This document shows, in pieces, positions 1-6,118 of a stretch of DNA of 7,016 bases (the first letter of the stretch is position 1; every line of letters starts with the position of its first letter). The position numbers and the translations under genes were made by a program. The stretch comes from Granulicella sp. (GTDB taxonomy: Bacteria; Acidobacteriota; Terriglobia; Terriglobales; Acidobacteriaceae): positions 1-7,016 of the forward strand of contig PKWK01000109.1 in the NCBI GenBank assembly GCA_003133205.1. Direction: 5' to 3'. Under the pieces are notes generated by a model. It saw only the letters and a program-made list of their open reading frames with translations. It ran no database searches and had not been told where the DNA came from.

Positions 1-9
1 TTGCTTAAG

Positions 10-63
10 GGCACGGATTTATCCGTGCCATAAAACCCCGGCTAACAACGGGGCTTTAGCCCC
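10..63. repeat. Cluster of short palindromes, REP-like intergenic repeat
   Basis: Seen directly: a perfect inverted repeat GGCACGGAT-TT-ATCCGTGCC at 10-29, then CCCCG (36-40) pairing with CGGGG (49-53), and GGGGCT-TT-AGCCCC at 50-63. The last two share bases and exclude each other. Such dense, GC-rich palindromes in a non-coding gap resemble interspersed repeats that I associate with acidobacterial genomes; that family assignment is from memory and was not searched. The block lies 40 bases beyond the stop of the minus-strand gene ending at 103, so it may also protect or end that transcript. Confidence 0.5.
31..53 (-). terminator. Possible intrinsic terminator of the lipoprotein gene
   Basis: Read on the minus strand, the stem CCCCG/CGGGG with an 8-base loop is followed directly by TTTTA. 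It sits about 50 bases after the stop codon at 103-105. The stem is only 5 bp and the T-run only four bases, so it is a modest terminator. It overlaps the palindrome cluster and could simply be part of that repeat. Confidence 0.35.
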
Positions 64-102
64 TGAGGTCTGCCTTTTGGCCTTCCACCGACTTCTCCGC
101 GT

Positions 103-1200
103 CTAACGCAGCGAAGGCGACCCTGCAGCAGCCGCTGCCGGAATCACAGGTGGGACGGCAGGCAGCGTCTCTGCACTCACAGCCGTCGGCCGCACCGGAG
201 CAATCTGCCCCGGCTCCATCACATGGTCGTCGATGTTGAAGATCGTGGCGTCCTTCGGTAGCGTCATTCTGCCCTTGGCCAGATAGGCAATCACCGCTCC
301 GCCCGCGATCTCGGGGCTCAGTATCGCCAGCGGAAGCAGATACTTCTTGCTCTTGATCAGCGACTCGGTCACTCCATGAACAGGTTTGCTGCGGCCCACG
401 CTCCCCGGAACCTGCGGAATCACAAAGGCGGACATCTCCACATCGGGATGCTCCTTGCCATACTTCACCAGCGACCGTGCAATCTGCTTGGGCGTAGTCA
501 GTCCCAGGTCCGCGACGAAGCTGCGGTGGATCGCATTGGGTAGGTAGATGTCGAGCACCGCGCGCGAAAAATCGGCGCAGTTGTGGAACAGCAGGTTGAA
601 GTGTCCCACATTGTGTCTGTCGTTGAAGAGCGCGATGAACCGCTCATCCTGCTCGGCGGTACTCACAACCTCAAAGCCATGGATCGTCCGGTCGTACGAA
701 GACCCTACCAACTGCGTCCACTCGCCCTTTGGCGCTCTTCCCTTACGGTTGTCCGGCGCCAGATCCAGCATACGTTTTCTGCGATACGCATCGCGCAGCG
801 CGACAACCTGGTCCTTGTCCACCGACGCCGGCACATCAGCCGCGTCATCTACCGCGTAGAGATATGGAATCAGCGGGATCGCAATCCAGTCATATCCCGC
901 GATCCTGTGGTAGCGGCTGATCACTACGCCGAATTCGCCGGGTTGGCACGCCCGCAGCTCGGTCGGCGACGCAGCGCACACGTGGTTCAGGTACACCGCC
1001 GCATGACCGGTCGGATTGAACGCGCCAAAATTGCCATACGGCTCTTCCATCATCAGCGCCACGGACGCGCGGGCGCTCGTGCACGCTGCCAGAAGCAGCA
1101 CAAGCAGCAGCACGGTCCAATGTCCTAACCGGCGCCCCGACGGGCGACCCAGAAAGCGAACTAACCCGAGACCCAGCCCGATTGGCCCGTTCATACCCAT
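103..1200 (-). CDS. Predicted lipoprotein with permuted papain-like (LRAT/NlpC-P60/DUF4105-like) domain
   Basis: The 365-residue product starts with a basic N-terminus and a hydrophobic stretch (about 28-39) ending in LAAC, a good lipobox with Cys40 as the lipidated residue, so it is probably anchored in the envelope. After it come GHAAVYL with His66 and, much later, LLFHNCADF with Cys208. A His in a GHxxxY context followed by an Asn-Cys near an alpha-helix is the order seen in circularly permuted papain-fold proteins (LRAT, YiiX, DUF4105), where these residues act as base and nucleophile. Fold and activity are inferred; substrate is unknown (peptide, amide or ester bond). Cys75 and Cys85 could form a disulfide. 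A second hydrophobic segment lies near residues 287-308, then a Pro/Ala-rich tail. ATG at 1200 was chosen because the signal sequence follows; ATG at 1194 (Met3) is an equal alternative and no strong ribosome site is visible for either. Confidence 0.8.
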   Translation of the reverse strand: MGMNGPIGLGLGLVRFLGRPSGRRLGHWTVLLLVLLLAACTSARASVALMMEEPYGNFGAFNPTGHAAVYLNHVCAASPTELRACQPGEFGVVISRYHRIAGYDWIAIPLIPYLYAVDDAADVPASVDKDQVVALRDAYRRKRMLDLAPDNRKGRAPKGEWTQLVGSSYDRTIHGFEVVSTAEQDERFIALFNDRHNVGHFNLLFHNCADFSRAVLDIYLPNAIHRSFVADLGLTTPKQIARSLVKYGKEHPDVEMSAFVIPQVPGSVGRSKPVHGVTESLIKSKKYLLPLAILSPEIAGGAVIAYLAKGRMTLPKDATIFNIDDHVMEPGQIAPVRPTAVSAETLPAVPPVIPAAAAAGSPSLR

Positions 1201-1448
1201 CTCGTCATTGCTTTCACCGGATTGCCCCGTTTACGTGCATGATTCACAGCGAACCCACTCTCAGCGTGCTCTCCCGTATTATGTTGGATGCATTCCTGGC
1301 TCACCGCAAGCCTGCGCGTGGAGTATTGCACAAGCAAGACGGTCGCACTCCCGAATACAACCCCTCTTGCGCCGCCAGGTTGCGGCGATAAAGCCGAGTG
1401 AAGTGGATTTCGCGACCAGCCATAGGTCTCAGCCTGCGGTGAACCTGC
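1201..1448. other. Gene-free spacer between two minus-strand genes
   Basis: These 248 bases separate the stop of the STN-like gene from the start of the lipoprotein gene. Read on the minus strand, a CATAAT hexamer (revcomp of 1277-1285 region) could be a -10 element, but no convincing -35 lies at the right distance. I see no terminator hairpin with a T-run and no credible coding sequence. The gap suggests that the two minus-strand genes are transcribed separately. Confidence 0.4.
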
Positions 1449-2177
1449 TTACTGCTTTGGTTGCGCTCGCTGCAACTGCTGCAACTGTTCATAAATCTGC
1501 TGCGGGGTCTGGACACCGTTCGGCGAGGTAGGATTACCCGTCGATGGCGGGCTCGGAGCGGCGCCCATCCCAGCCGGCGTTGAAGATTGCGCCGGATCCC
1601 CGGTTGGCGAGATCCCCGGCCTCTGGAATGGGGAGGCATACGGCGGCGCCACGGGAGTTTGCACGTAAGGGAGCGGTCGTACAGGCTGCTGCGCCGGGGC
1701 TTCATCTTCAAAGTCAGCGGCATTCGGATTTGGAGGCGTCGGGCGGCCCTGCCGCGGTGTCAGGACGAGTTCCTCCGGGGTACCTGGTGCAGTCTCCCGC
1801 AGCAGCATGTTGCTGCCCGACCCCACCAGCAGGTTCCCCAGTATCTCCGCAGGCGCCGCAGGACCATACTTGCCGAAAACTCGCTCGTCCGCCACGCCGC
1901 CAGTGATCGTCATGCCGGTGAGACGGCCAATCTCCCGAAGAATCTGATTCAGGCTCGAGTTGTCCGCCGTGACCTCAAGCTTGCCTTCCGCAAAAGAAAC
2001 CTCCGCAGGATGTCCCGTTCGGGGCGCGACATTCGGAGTGACCGCAGGAGGATTGGCGGGACTCGCCGCCGGCAGGGCCGTCGGACTGATCGCGGGCAGG
2101 GTCGATTGGGCAAACGCCATCCCGCCTCCCAGAAGGAAGAGAACGGCGACACGACGCGCTGTAGCAATCGAATTCAC
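1449..2177 (-). CDS. Secreted protein with STN-like (secretin/TonB N-terminal) domain
   Basis: The 242-residue product has a signal peptide (basic N-region, hydrophobic VAVLFLLGGGMAFA, likely cleavage after Ala23). A Pro/Ala-rich linker (about 25-56) leads to a compact domain at about 58-140. Its pattern, a beta strand VSFAEGKLEVTADNSSLNQIL, a helix ILREIGRLTGM, a strand TITGG and a helix PAAPAEILGNLLVGSGSNMLL, matches the STN/secretin N0 fold, in which 'loss-of-function' short domains precede outer-membrane channels or receptors. No secretin barrel or receptor follows; instead residues 141-242 are low-complexity Pro/Gln-rich, ending in a Gln-rich helix (QQIYEQLQQLQ). It may therefore be an accessory periplasmic protein-interaction module. 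The start is GTG: it is the only usable one, since an in-frame TGA lies about 30 bases upstream and the next ATG (Met20) would destroy the signal peptide. No Shine-Dalgarno is present. Confidence 0.75.
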   Translation of the reverse strand: MNSIATARRVAVLFLLGGGMAFAQSTLPAISPTALPAASPANPPAVTPNVAPRTGHPAEVSFAEGKLEVTADNSSLNQILREIGRLTGMTITGGVADERVFGKYGPAAPAEILGNLLVGSGSNMLLRETAPGTPEELVLTPRQGRPTPPNPNAADFEDEAPAQQPVRPLPYVQTPVAPPYASPFQRPGISPTGDPAQSSTPAGMGAAPSPPSTGNPTSPNGVQTPQQIYEQLQQLQRAQPKQ

Positions 2178-2361
2178 TGTCTTATAACTTATAGGACGCG
2201 CGCGGCGTCAAAAAGCATTGTGTCAAGGTATTAAACAGATTCGGCCCGCCGATTCGGGGTCGCCTATCCGACAAAACAGCGGCATTCCCGCTACGGCATG
2301 CGGGCCTGATCGAAGCGTCTATCGCCGGGCGTGTACTAGACTGGAGGCCGTGATCAAACGC
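2178..2361. other. Divergent intergenic region between two exported-protein genes
   Basis: This 184-base region drives two divergent genes. The minus-strand side holds the promoter-like TTGACG/TTATAA pair. On the plus-strand side I find no well-spaced sigma-70 pair; TACTAG near 2334-2339 is a weak -10 candidate just before the GGAGG at 2343-2347. The region downstream of 2215 is open in frame with the plus gene but shows no signal-peptide or domain character. Confidence 0.4.
2181..2211 (-). promoter_or_regulatory. Candidate promoter of the STN-like gene, leaderless
   Basis: On the minus strand TTGACG (2206-2211) is followed after 18 bases by TTATAA (2182-2187), itself within a doubled TATAAG motif (2188-2193 and 2181-2186). 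The GTG start at 2175-2177 begins only four bases after the -10-like hexamer, so transcription would start at or very near the start codon. This agrees with the missing ribosome site. The AT-rich block stands out in GC-rich surroundings. Confidence 0.45.
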
Positions 2362-3486
2362 ATGAAAATGGCCGGGACGCTTGCAAATTTGTTGCCGTTT
2401 GGAGATTCGTGGAACTACGGACGCCGGAACTCCCCGCTCAATTCGTGGGCGATTGCCCTGCTTGCGCCCGCTCTGCTTCTGATCGGAGTGCTTGCCGCCG
2501 GAAGTCCAGTCGCCCGCGCGGAGACGTGCACGACCCAGTCGGGCCTATCGCAGGCCGAACGCGATGGCCTGGCTAAGGCAGCTCGGAACCTGGCGGCTAT
2601 GGTCCAGGCGAACAATGCAGCAGGCCTGCGAGCAGTAGTCGTGGCCGAGGTGGCAAAGGACTTCGGCGCGCTGCAGTACCTCGTCGGCACGACCGCGCCA
2701 AAGCTGGCAGGCGGCACGGCAGCAGTCGATCAGGTCTACCTGCTGGACGCAACCAACCTCAAGCGGAATGCCGACGGATCTGCCCCCGATGCACAGTTCT
2801 TCTGCTCGCTGAACCATTCGACCATGGAAGCAGAGTTTGTGATCCCCGCGCTGCCTCCGGGCAAATACGCCTTCGCCATGGTGACGGTGGCGCCCCCGGC
2901 TGGCGCGGCGAAACCAACTCCATGGCGGCTATCCTTCCTCATGCGGCAGGAGCAGGGCAAATGGCTGCTCGCCGGCTTCTACCCCAAGCCCATGACCGCC
3001 GCCGGGCACGACGGCCTCTGGTACTGGACCCAGGCGAGGCAGATGGTCAAGGACAAGCAGGCGTGGAACGCGTGGCTCTACTACCAGGCGGCAATGAACC
3101 TGCTGCAACCCGCCGACTTCGTCCTGAGCACCCATCTCGACAAGCTGCGGACGGAGGCCGTGGAGGCCGCTCCACCAGCGCTCTCCGAGGGCGTGAGCGT
3201 GGATGCGCCGCTGGTCGTAAAGGGTACGGACGGCACGGAATACCATTTCACCGGGCTGGGCGTGGACGACTCGCTCGCGCAAGCCAGTCTGGATATCGAA
3301 ACCCATCTGCACGTCGACTCTGTGGCCGATCAGGCTGCCGCGCGCAAGCGCAACAACGACGCGGCGAACGCGCTCCTTGCGGCTTACCCGGAGTTGCGCA
3401 AACCCTTCCACGGAGTATGGGTGTACTCCGAAGCTCCCGGGCAGAACCCGTTCGCCACCGAACAGCCGATGGCCGAAGTCAAATAG
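2362..3486 (+). CDS. Exported protein of unknown function
   Basis: I do not recognise the family. From ATG 2362 the product is 374 residues: a long polar N-region with RR at 21-22, a hydrophobic core (about 29-46) and a likely cleavage after VARA (Ala53), giving a periplasmic or secreted protein. The mature part has an Ala-rich helical segment (about 62-105), two cysteines (56 and 148) that could pair, a beta-rich segment around 155-207 ending in WRLSFLMRQEQGKWLLAGFY, which resembles the closing strands of NTF2-like domains (weak inference), an aromatic helix LWYWTQARQM, and a C-terminal domain with alternating strands and an Ala-rich helix. Start choice: GGAGG at 2343-2347 is 14 bases before ATG 2362 and only 2 before in-frame GTG 2350, so either is imperfect. 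The frame stays open to TTG 2218, but the extra residues are Arg/Ser/Pro-rich and unconvincing. The divergent STN-like neighbour is also exported. Confidence 0.7.
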   Translation: MKMAGTLANLLPFGDSWNYGRRNSPLNSWAIALLAPALLLIGVLAAGSPVARAETCTTQSGLSQAERDGLAKAARNLAAMVQANNAAGLRAVVVAEVAKDFGALQYLVGTTAPKLAGGTAAVDQVYLLDATNLKRNADGSAPDAQFFCSLNHSTMEAEFVIPALPPGKYAFAMVTVAPPAGAAKPTPWRLSFLMRQEQGKWLLAGFYPKPMTAAGHDGLWYWTQARQMVKDKQAWNAWLYYQAAMNLLQPADFVLSTHLDKLRTEAVEAAPPALSEGVSVDAPLVVKGTDGTEYHFTGLGVDDSLAQASLDIETHLHVDSVADQAAARKRNNDAANALLAAYPELRKPFHGVWVYSEAPGQNPFATEQPMAEVK

Positions 3487-3770
3487 CCAAATAGAAACCT
3501 CGCCAGTTACATACTAATCAGCCATGCGGAGCCCTTCCTCGATGCCCGCGGCTGTTTACGCGCTCCTTATTCCTCTGGCGCATCAGGCCAACGTGCATAC
3601 CTCAATGCAAACGCTCCATCTATGCGCGGACAGTGCAGGATGCTATCTTGGGAATCGTTTGTGATTTGGTTTTGGTCAAAGTCTGCATCCTATAGATTGA
3701 CTGGAATCGATTCATCGGAGTTTGTGGCTTGCAAGTGATCAGAGAAGCGAACGAAATAGAAAGAACGACG
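3487..3770. other. Intergenic region upstream of the nitroreductase gene
   Basis: No credible gene lies here. Just after the preceding stop there is a short echo, AAATAGCC/AAATAGAA, with no terminator hairpin. Two promoter-like elements face the nitroreductase: an extended -10 TGCTATCTT at 3641-3649 without a clear -35, and TATAGA at 3691-3696 with TTGG-type hexamers at unsuitable distances. GGAG at 3717-3720 is eight bases before an in-frame TTG at 3729, so translation could begin there instead of at 3771. Confidence 0.35.
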
Positions 3771-4427
3771 ATGGTCAAGACGGCGAAACACGAAAAGACC
3801 TTGAGTCAGGCGATCAAGGATCGGCGCGCGACGCCGAGCTTCGATGGCGCGCCAATCCCGCCCGAAGACCTGCGCAAGATCCTCGAAGCCGGACTAAGCG
3901 CGCCCAGCGGATACAACATGCAGCCCTGGCGATTCATCGTGGTGCAAAGTGAAGACCAGAAGAAGCGGTTGCGCTCGGCGGCCTACAACCAGGGCAAGGT
4001 GCAGGAGGCGTCCGCCGTGATCGTGGCCTGCGGCGACGCGGATGGATGGCGCAAGGATCTCGACCTGATGCTCTACCAGGGCCTGGAGGGCGGAATGCCA
4101 GAGGGATACGCGGCTCAGGCGCGCAGCAGCGTTCCGAATTACCTCTCGCGCTTCTCCAGCGACGAGATGCATGGCTGGCTCAACAAGATGGTGATGCTGG
4201 CCTTCACCCACATGATGCTGATGGCCGAGGTGATGGGCTACGACACCGCCCCGATGGAAGGATTCGAGCAGGAGAAGGTGCACGAGGTGCTGCGTCTCCC
4301 GCTCAGCTACTGGGTCGTGGCGCTGCTCGCAGTGGGACACCTCAAAGGGCCGGACAAGTTTTACGGTGGCCGCTTCGAAATGAGCCACACCGTCTTCAGC
4401 GAAGAGTTCGGCAAGCCGCTGAAATGA
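3771..4427 (+). CDS. Nitroreductase family protein (FMN-dependent oxidoreductase)
   Basis: The 218-residue product shows the nitroreductase signature: an N-terminal helix with the phosphate-binding DRRATPSFDG (17-26), then PEDLRKILEAGLSAPSGYNMQPWRF (about 31-55), where the APSxxNxQPW segment lines the FMN and dimer interface. A central helical region (about 120-165) with MLAFTHMMLMAEVMGYDTAPMEGF matches the conserved A-x-x-x-G-x-x-xxPMxGF element, and the end has the VGHLKGPDKFYGGRF tail. Family members are homodimeric flavoproteins that use NAD(P)H to reduce nitro groups, quinones or other acceptors in the cytoplasm; the real substrate cannot be told. ATG 3771 gives the usual family length. 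TTG 3729, with GGAG eight bases upstream, would add 14 polar residues and is a real alternative. The gene is followed 33 bases later by the hydrolase gene on the same strand, probably one operon. Confidence 0.9.
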   Translation: MVKTAKHEKTLSQAIKDRRATPSFDGAPIPPEDLRKILEAGLSAPSGYNMQPWRFIVVQSEDQKKRLRSAAYNQGKVQEASAVIVACGDADGWRKDLDLMLYQGLEGGMPEGYAAQARSSVPNYLSRFSSDEMHGWLNKMVMLAFTHMMLMAEVMGYDTAPMEGFEQEKVHEVLRLPLSYWVVALLAVGHLKGPDKFYGGRFEMSHTVFSEEFGKPLK

Positions 4428-4460
4428 TCTCGCCCAACTCGGATCAGAAGAGGCCCTAAC

Positions 4461-5423
4461 ATGAAGGCGACGCTTAGGATCGCGGGAGCTATCCTTCTGC
4501 TCGCAGTCGTCGCCGGCTGCGTCTTCTGCTGGAACCCACTCTGGGTCAACGACCAGCAGATTTGCTACCGCCTCTGGCGCGCAAACGTTCGCAGCGAATA
4601 CATAGAGGCTGGCGGCTACCGGCTGCACTACTTCGAAGCCGTGCCACCCGATGGCACGCCCGGAATCCCTCTCGTCATCGTCCACGGCCTCGGCTCACGC
4701 GGCGAAGACTGGGCGCCTACGATCCCCTCCCTCGCCGCCGCAGGCTTCCACGTCTACGCGCCCGACCTCCTCGGCTACGGCCGTTCGGCCCGGCCGGACG
4801 TCGAGTACTCGGTCGCTCTCGAAGAAGGCGTAGTGCTCAACTTCATGCACGCAATGGGACTGACCCACGCGGACTTCGACGGCTGGTCGATGGGCGGATG
4901 GATCGCCGCACAAATCGCGCTCGACCACCCGGCGATGGTGGACCGCCTGGTGCTCGACGACAGCGCGGGACTCACCTTCCAGCCGTCCTTCGCTCGCGAT
5001 GCCTTCGTCCCAACCGACTCCGCTGGCCTCACGCGCCTCATGGCCCTGCTTAGCCCGCATCCCGCCGAGTTTCCCCCGTTTGTCGTGCGCGCCACCCTGC
5101 GCAGAATCGCCGACAACGGCAAGATCATCCAGTCGAGCATGGACTCCATGGAATCCGGAGCCGACCTGCTGGACACGCGCCTCGCAAGCATCACCCAGCC
5201 AGCGCTCATCATGTGGGGCACCGAGGACAACCTGATCCCCATGGCAGTCGGCGAAACCATGCACCGCGACATTCCCAACTCAGTCTTCGAGGGCATCGTC
5301 GGCTGCGGGCACCTCGCGCCCATGGAGTGTCCAAAGCCGGTCCTGGCAGGCACGATCCAGTTCCTGAAAGCGCAACCGCCCATGCAAGGCGGCGAGCAGA
5401 TGCTACCGGGAACCGCGCGCTAG
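4461..5423 (+). CDS. Alpha/beta-hydrolase fold protein, membrane-anchored or lipoprotein
   Basis: The 320-residue product has a hydrophobic N-terminus (about 5-19) ending in VAGC, so Cys20 may be lipidated, or the segment may stay as a membrane anchor. The hydrolase domain follows at about 50-305: strand PLVIVHGLG (70-78) with the HG oxyanion motif, DLLGYGRS (102-109), nucleophile elbow GWSMGG with Ser143, acid Asp256 in WGTEDNLIP, and His284 in GCGHLAPMECP. The Ser-Asp-His triad is complete, so it is probably active on an ester, amide or lactone. The lid region (about 170-235) is helical, as in esterases and C-C hydrolases. Substrate is unknown. ATG 4461 has GAGG at 4450-4453, seven bases upstream, a good ribosome site. 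It is likely co-transcribed with the nitroreductase gene. Its TAG stop overlaps that of the convergent ubiX. Confidence 0.9.
   Translation: MKATLRIAGAILLLAVVAGCVFCWNPLWVNDQQICYRLWRANVRSEYIEAGGYRLHYFEAVPPDGTPGIPLVIVHGLGSRGEDWAPTIPSLAAAGFHVYAPDLLGYGRSARPDVEYSVALEEGVVLNFMHAMGLTHADFDGWSMGGWIAAQIALDHPAMVDRLVLDDSAGLTFQPSFARDAFVPTDSAGLTRLMALLSPHPAEFPPFVVRATLRRIADNGKIIQSSMDSMESGADLLDTRLASITQPALIMWGTEDNLIPMAVGETMHRDIPNSVFEGIVGCGHLAPMECPKPVLAGTIQFLKAQPPMQGGEQMLPGTAR
5420..5423. other. CTAG shared by two convergent stop codons
   Basis: The palindromic CTAG supplies TAG to the plus-strand hydrolase (5421-5423) and TAG to minus-strand ubiX (5420-5422). There is no intergenic space and no terminator hairpin between them, so the 3' ends of the two transcripts must overlap. 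Confidence 0.9.
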
Positions 5424-6046
5424 TCTGCCTTCCACTCGTAAGCGCCAGGCTGTGGCAGCCCAATATGCGCAAGCACGCGATCCACAAACTGCCGCGCCAT
5501 CTCAGTCGTGTCCTTCGGCAAGTTATAGAGCGTAGGCATCACCGGAAAAATCGTCGCCCCCGCGTCCGATGCAAGCTGCATATTCCGCAGATGAATGCGG
5601 TTGAACGGCGTCTCCCGCACGCAAAGAATCAACCGCCGGCACTCCTTCAAACAGACATCGGCCGCCCGCTCGATCAGGTTCGAGGCCATGCCGTTGGCGA
5701 TTCCCGCCAGCGTGCCCATCGTGCACGGCAGCACAATCATCCCATCCGAGCGACAGCTACCGCTGGCGACGTTAGCGCCGATGTCGGCCTCGGAGTGCTG
5801 CACAACCTTGTTCCCCGAAGCCGCCGCCCCCAGCAGTTTCTCCACCAACCCATTGCGGCCACTGAGTTGCATCTCCTCGGCGAAGACGCGCAACGCCGCT
5901 TCGGACGGAATAAAATCAACCTTGGCAACACGGGTGTCGGCGTCGAGCGCACGCAGCATTTCTGCAGCAAAAATTGAACCGCTGGCACCAGTAACGGCAA
6001 GGGTGAGTCTGAGGCTGGACGATTCGGATTCTGTTTGGCGAGTCAC
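5420..6046 (-). CDS. ubiX: Flavin prenyltransferase UbiX
   Basis: UbiX joins a dimethylallyl group to FMN, giving the prenylated FMN that UbiD-type (de)carboxylases need. The 208-residue product (usual length about 190-210) starts with a short Ser-rich tail and then the flavin-binding LAVTGASGSIFA (16-27; GASGS at 20-24). The family's central block is clear: SGSCRSDGMIVLPCTMGTLAGIANGMASNLIERAADVCLKE (about 95-135), followed by LILCVRETPFNRIHLRNM (139-156). Lys134, Arg144 and Glu145 match the positions of the residues that bind the dimethylallyl phosphate and flavin in characterised UbiX. The end PTLYNLPKD and a C-terminal helix close the domain. No ubiD lies in the window, so the client enzyme is encoded elsewhere. 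The GTG start at 6046 lacks a Shine-Dalgarno and sits seven bases after a GATAAT hexamer, so a leaderless mRNA is likely. Confidence 0.95.
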   Translation of the reverse strand: MTRQTESESSSLRLTLAVTGASGSIFAAEMLRALDADTRVAKVDFIPSEAALRVFAEEMQLSGRNGLVEKLLGAAASGNKVVQHSEADIGANVASGSCRSDGMIVLPCTMGTLAGIANGMASNLIERAADVCLKECRRLILCVRETPFNRIHLRNMQLASDAGATIFPVMPTLYNLPKDTTEMARQFVDRVLAHIGLPQPGAYEWKAD

Positions 6047-6053
6047 AAAAGTG

Positions 6054-6080
6054 ATTATCGCCGATTCCCTTGTTTGTCAT
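6054..6080 (-). promoter_or_regulatory. Candidate ubiX promoter, leaderless
   Basis: On the minus strand ATGACA (6075-6080; five of six match TTGACA) is followed after 15 bases by GATAAT (6054-6059). Seven bases then separate it from the GTG start, placing the expected transcription start on the start codon. The spacer is shorter than the usual 17. The -35-like hexamer overlaps the palindrome at 6079-6093. Confidence 0.45.
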
Positions 6081-6094
6081 TCCCGAAGGGAATC
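6063..6094. repeat. Nested palindrome with a UUCG-type hairpin
   Basis: GATTCCCT (6063-6070) is the exact reverse complement of AGGGAATC (6087-6094). Within this, ATTCCC (6079-6084) pairs with GGGAAT (6088-6093), an alternative and exclusive hairpin. On the minus strand the inner hairpin has a C(UUCG)G tetraloop. No T-run follows on either strand, so it is not a simple terminator. It resembles short palindromic repeats scattered in acidobacterial genomes, from memory and unsearched. Confidence 0.45.
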
Positions 6095-6118
6095 TGCTTC
6101 TGTCCCTTTTGCCGGCGA

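Noticed and set aside
1016..1531. Plus-strand ORF across the spacer and parts of both minus-strand genes
   Set aside because: It runs antisense to the lipoprotein signal peptide and the STN-like gene's end, and the product is low-complexity with no domain. This is typical of a GC-rich shadow frame.
1301..1723. Minus-strand ORF overlapping the 3' part of the STN-like gene
   Set aside because: Arg-rich shadow frame of the Pro/Gln-rich tail, with no ribosome site or recognisable domain.
2218..2361. N-terminal extension of the exported protein to TTG 2218
   Set aside because: The extra residues are rich in Arg, Ser and Pro, come before the signal peptide and have no ribosome site; they also overlap the region where promoters of the divergent pair should lie.
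3697..3725. TTGACT at 3697-3702 as a -35 for the nitroreductase
   Set aside because: No -10-like hexamer is found 16-18 bases downstream; the sequence there is GTTTGTGG.
3894..4685. Long minus-strand ORF antisense to the nitroreductase and hydrolase
   Set aside because: The product is rich in His, Val and Arg without a domain, and it lies opposite two genes with clear family motifs.
5213..5977. Long plus-strand ORF opposite ubiX
   Set aside because: The His/Arg-rich translation has no motif; the opposite strand carries an unambiguous UbiX.
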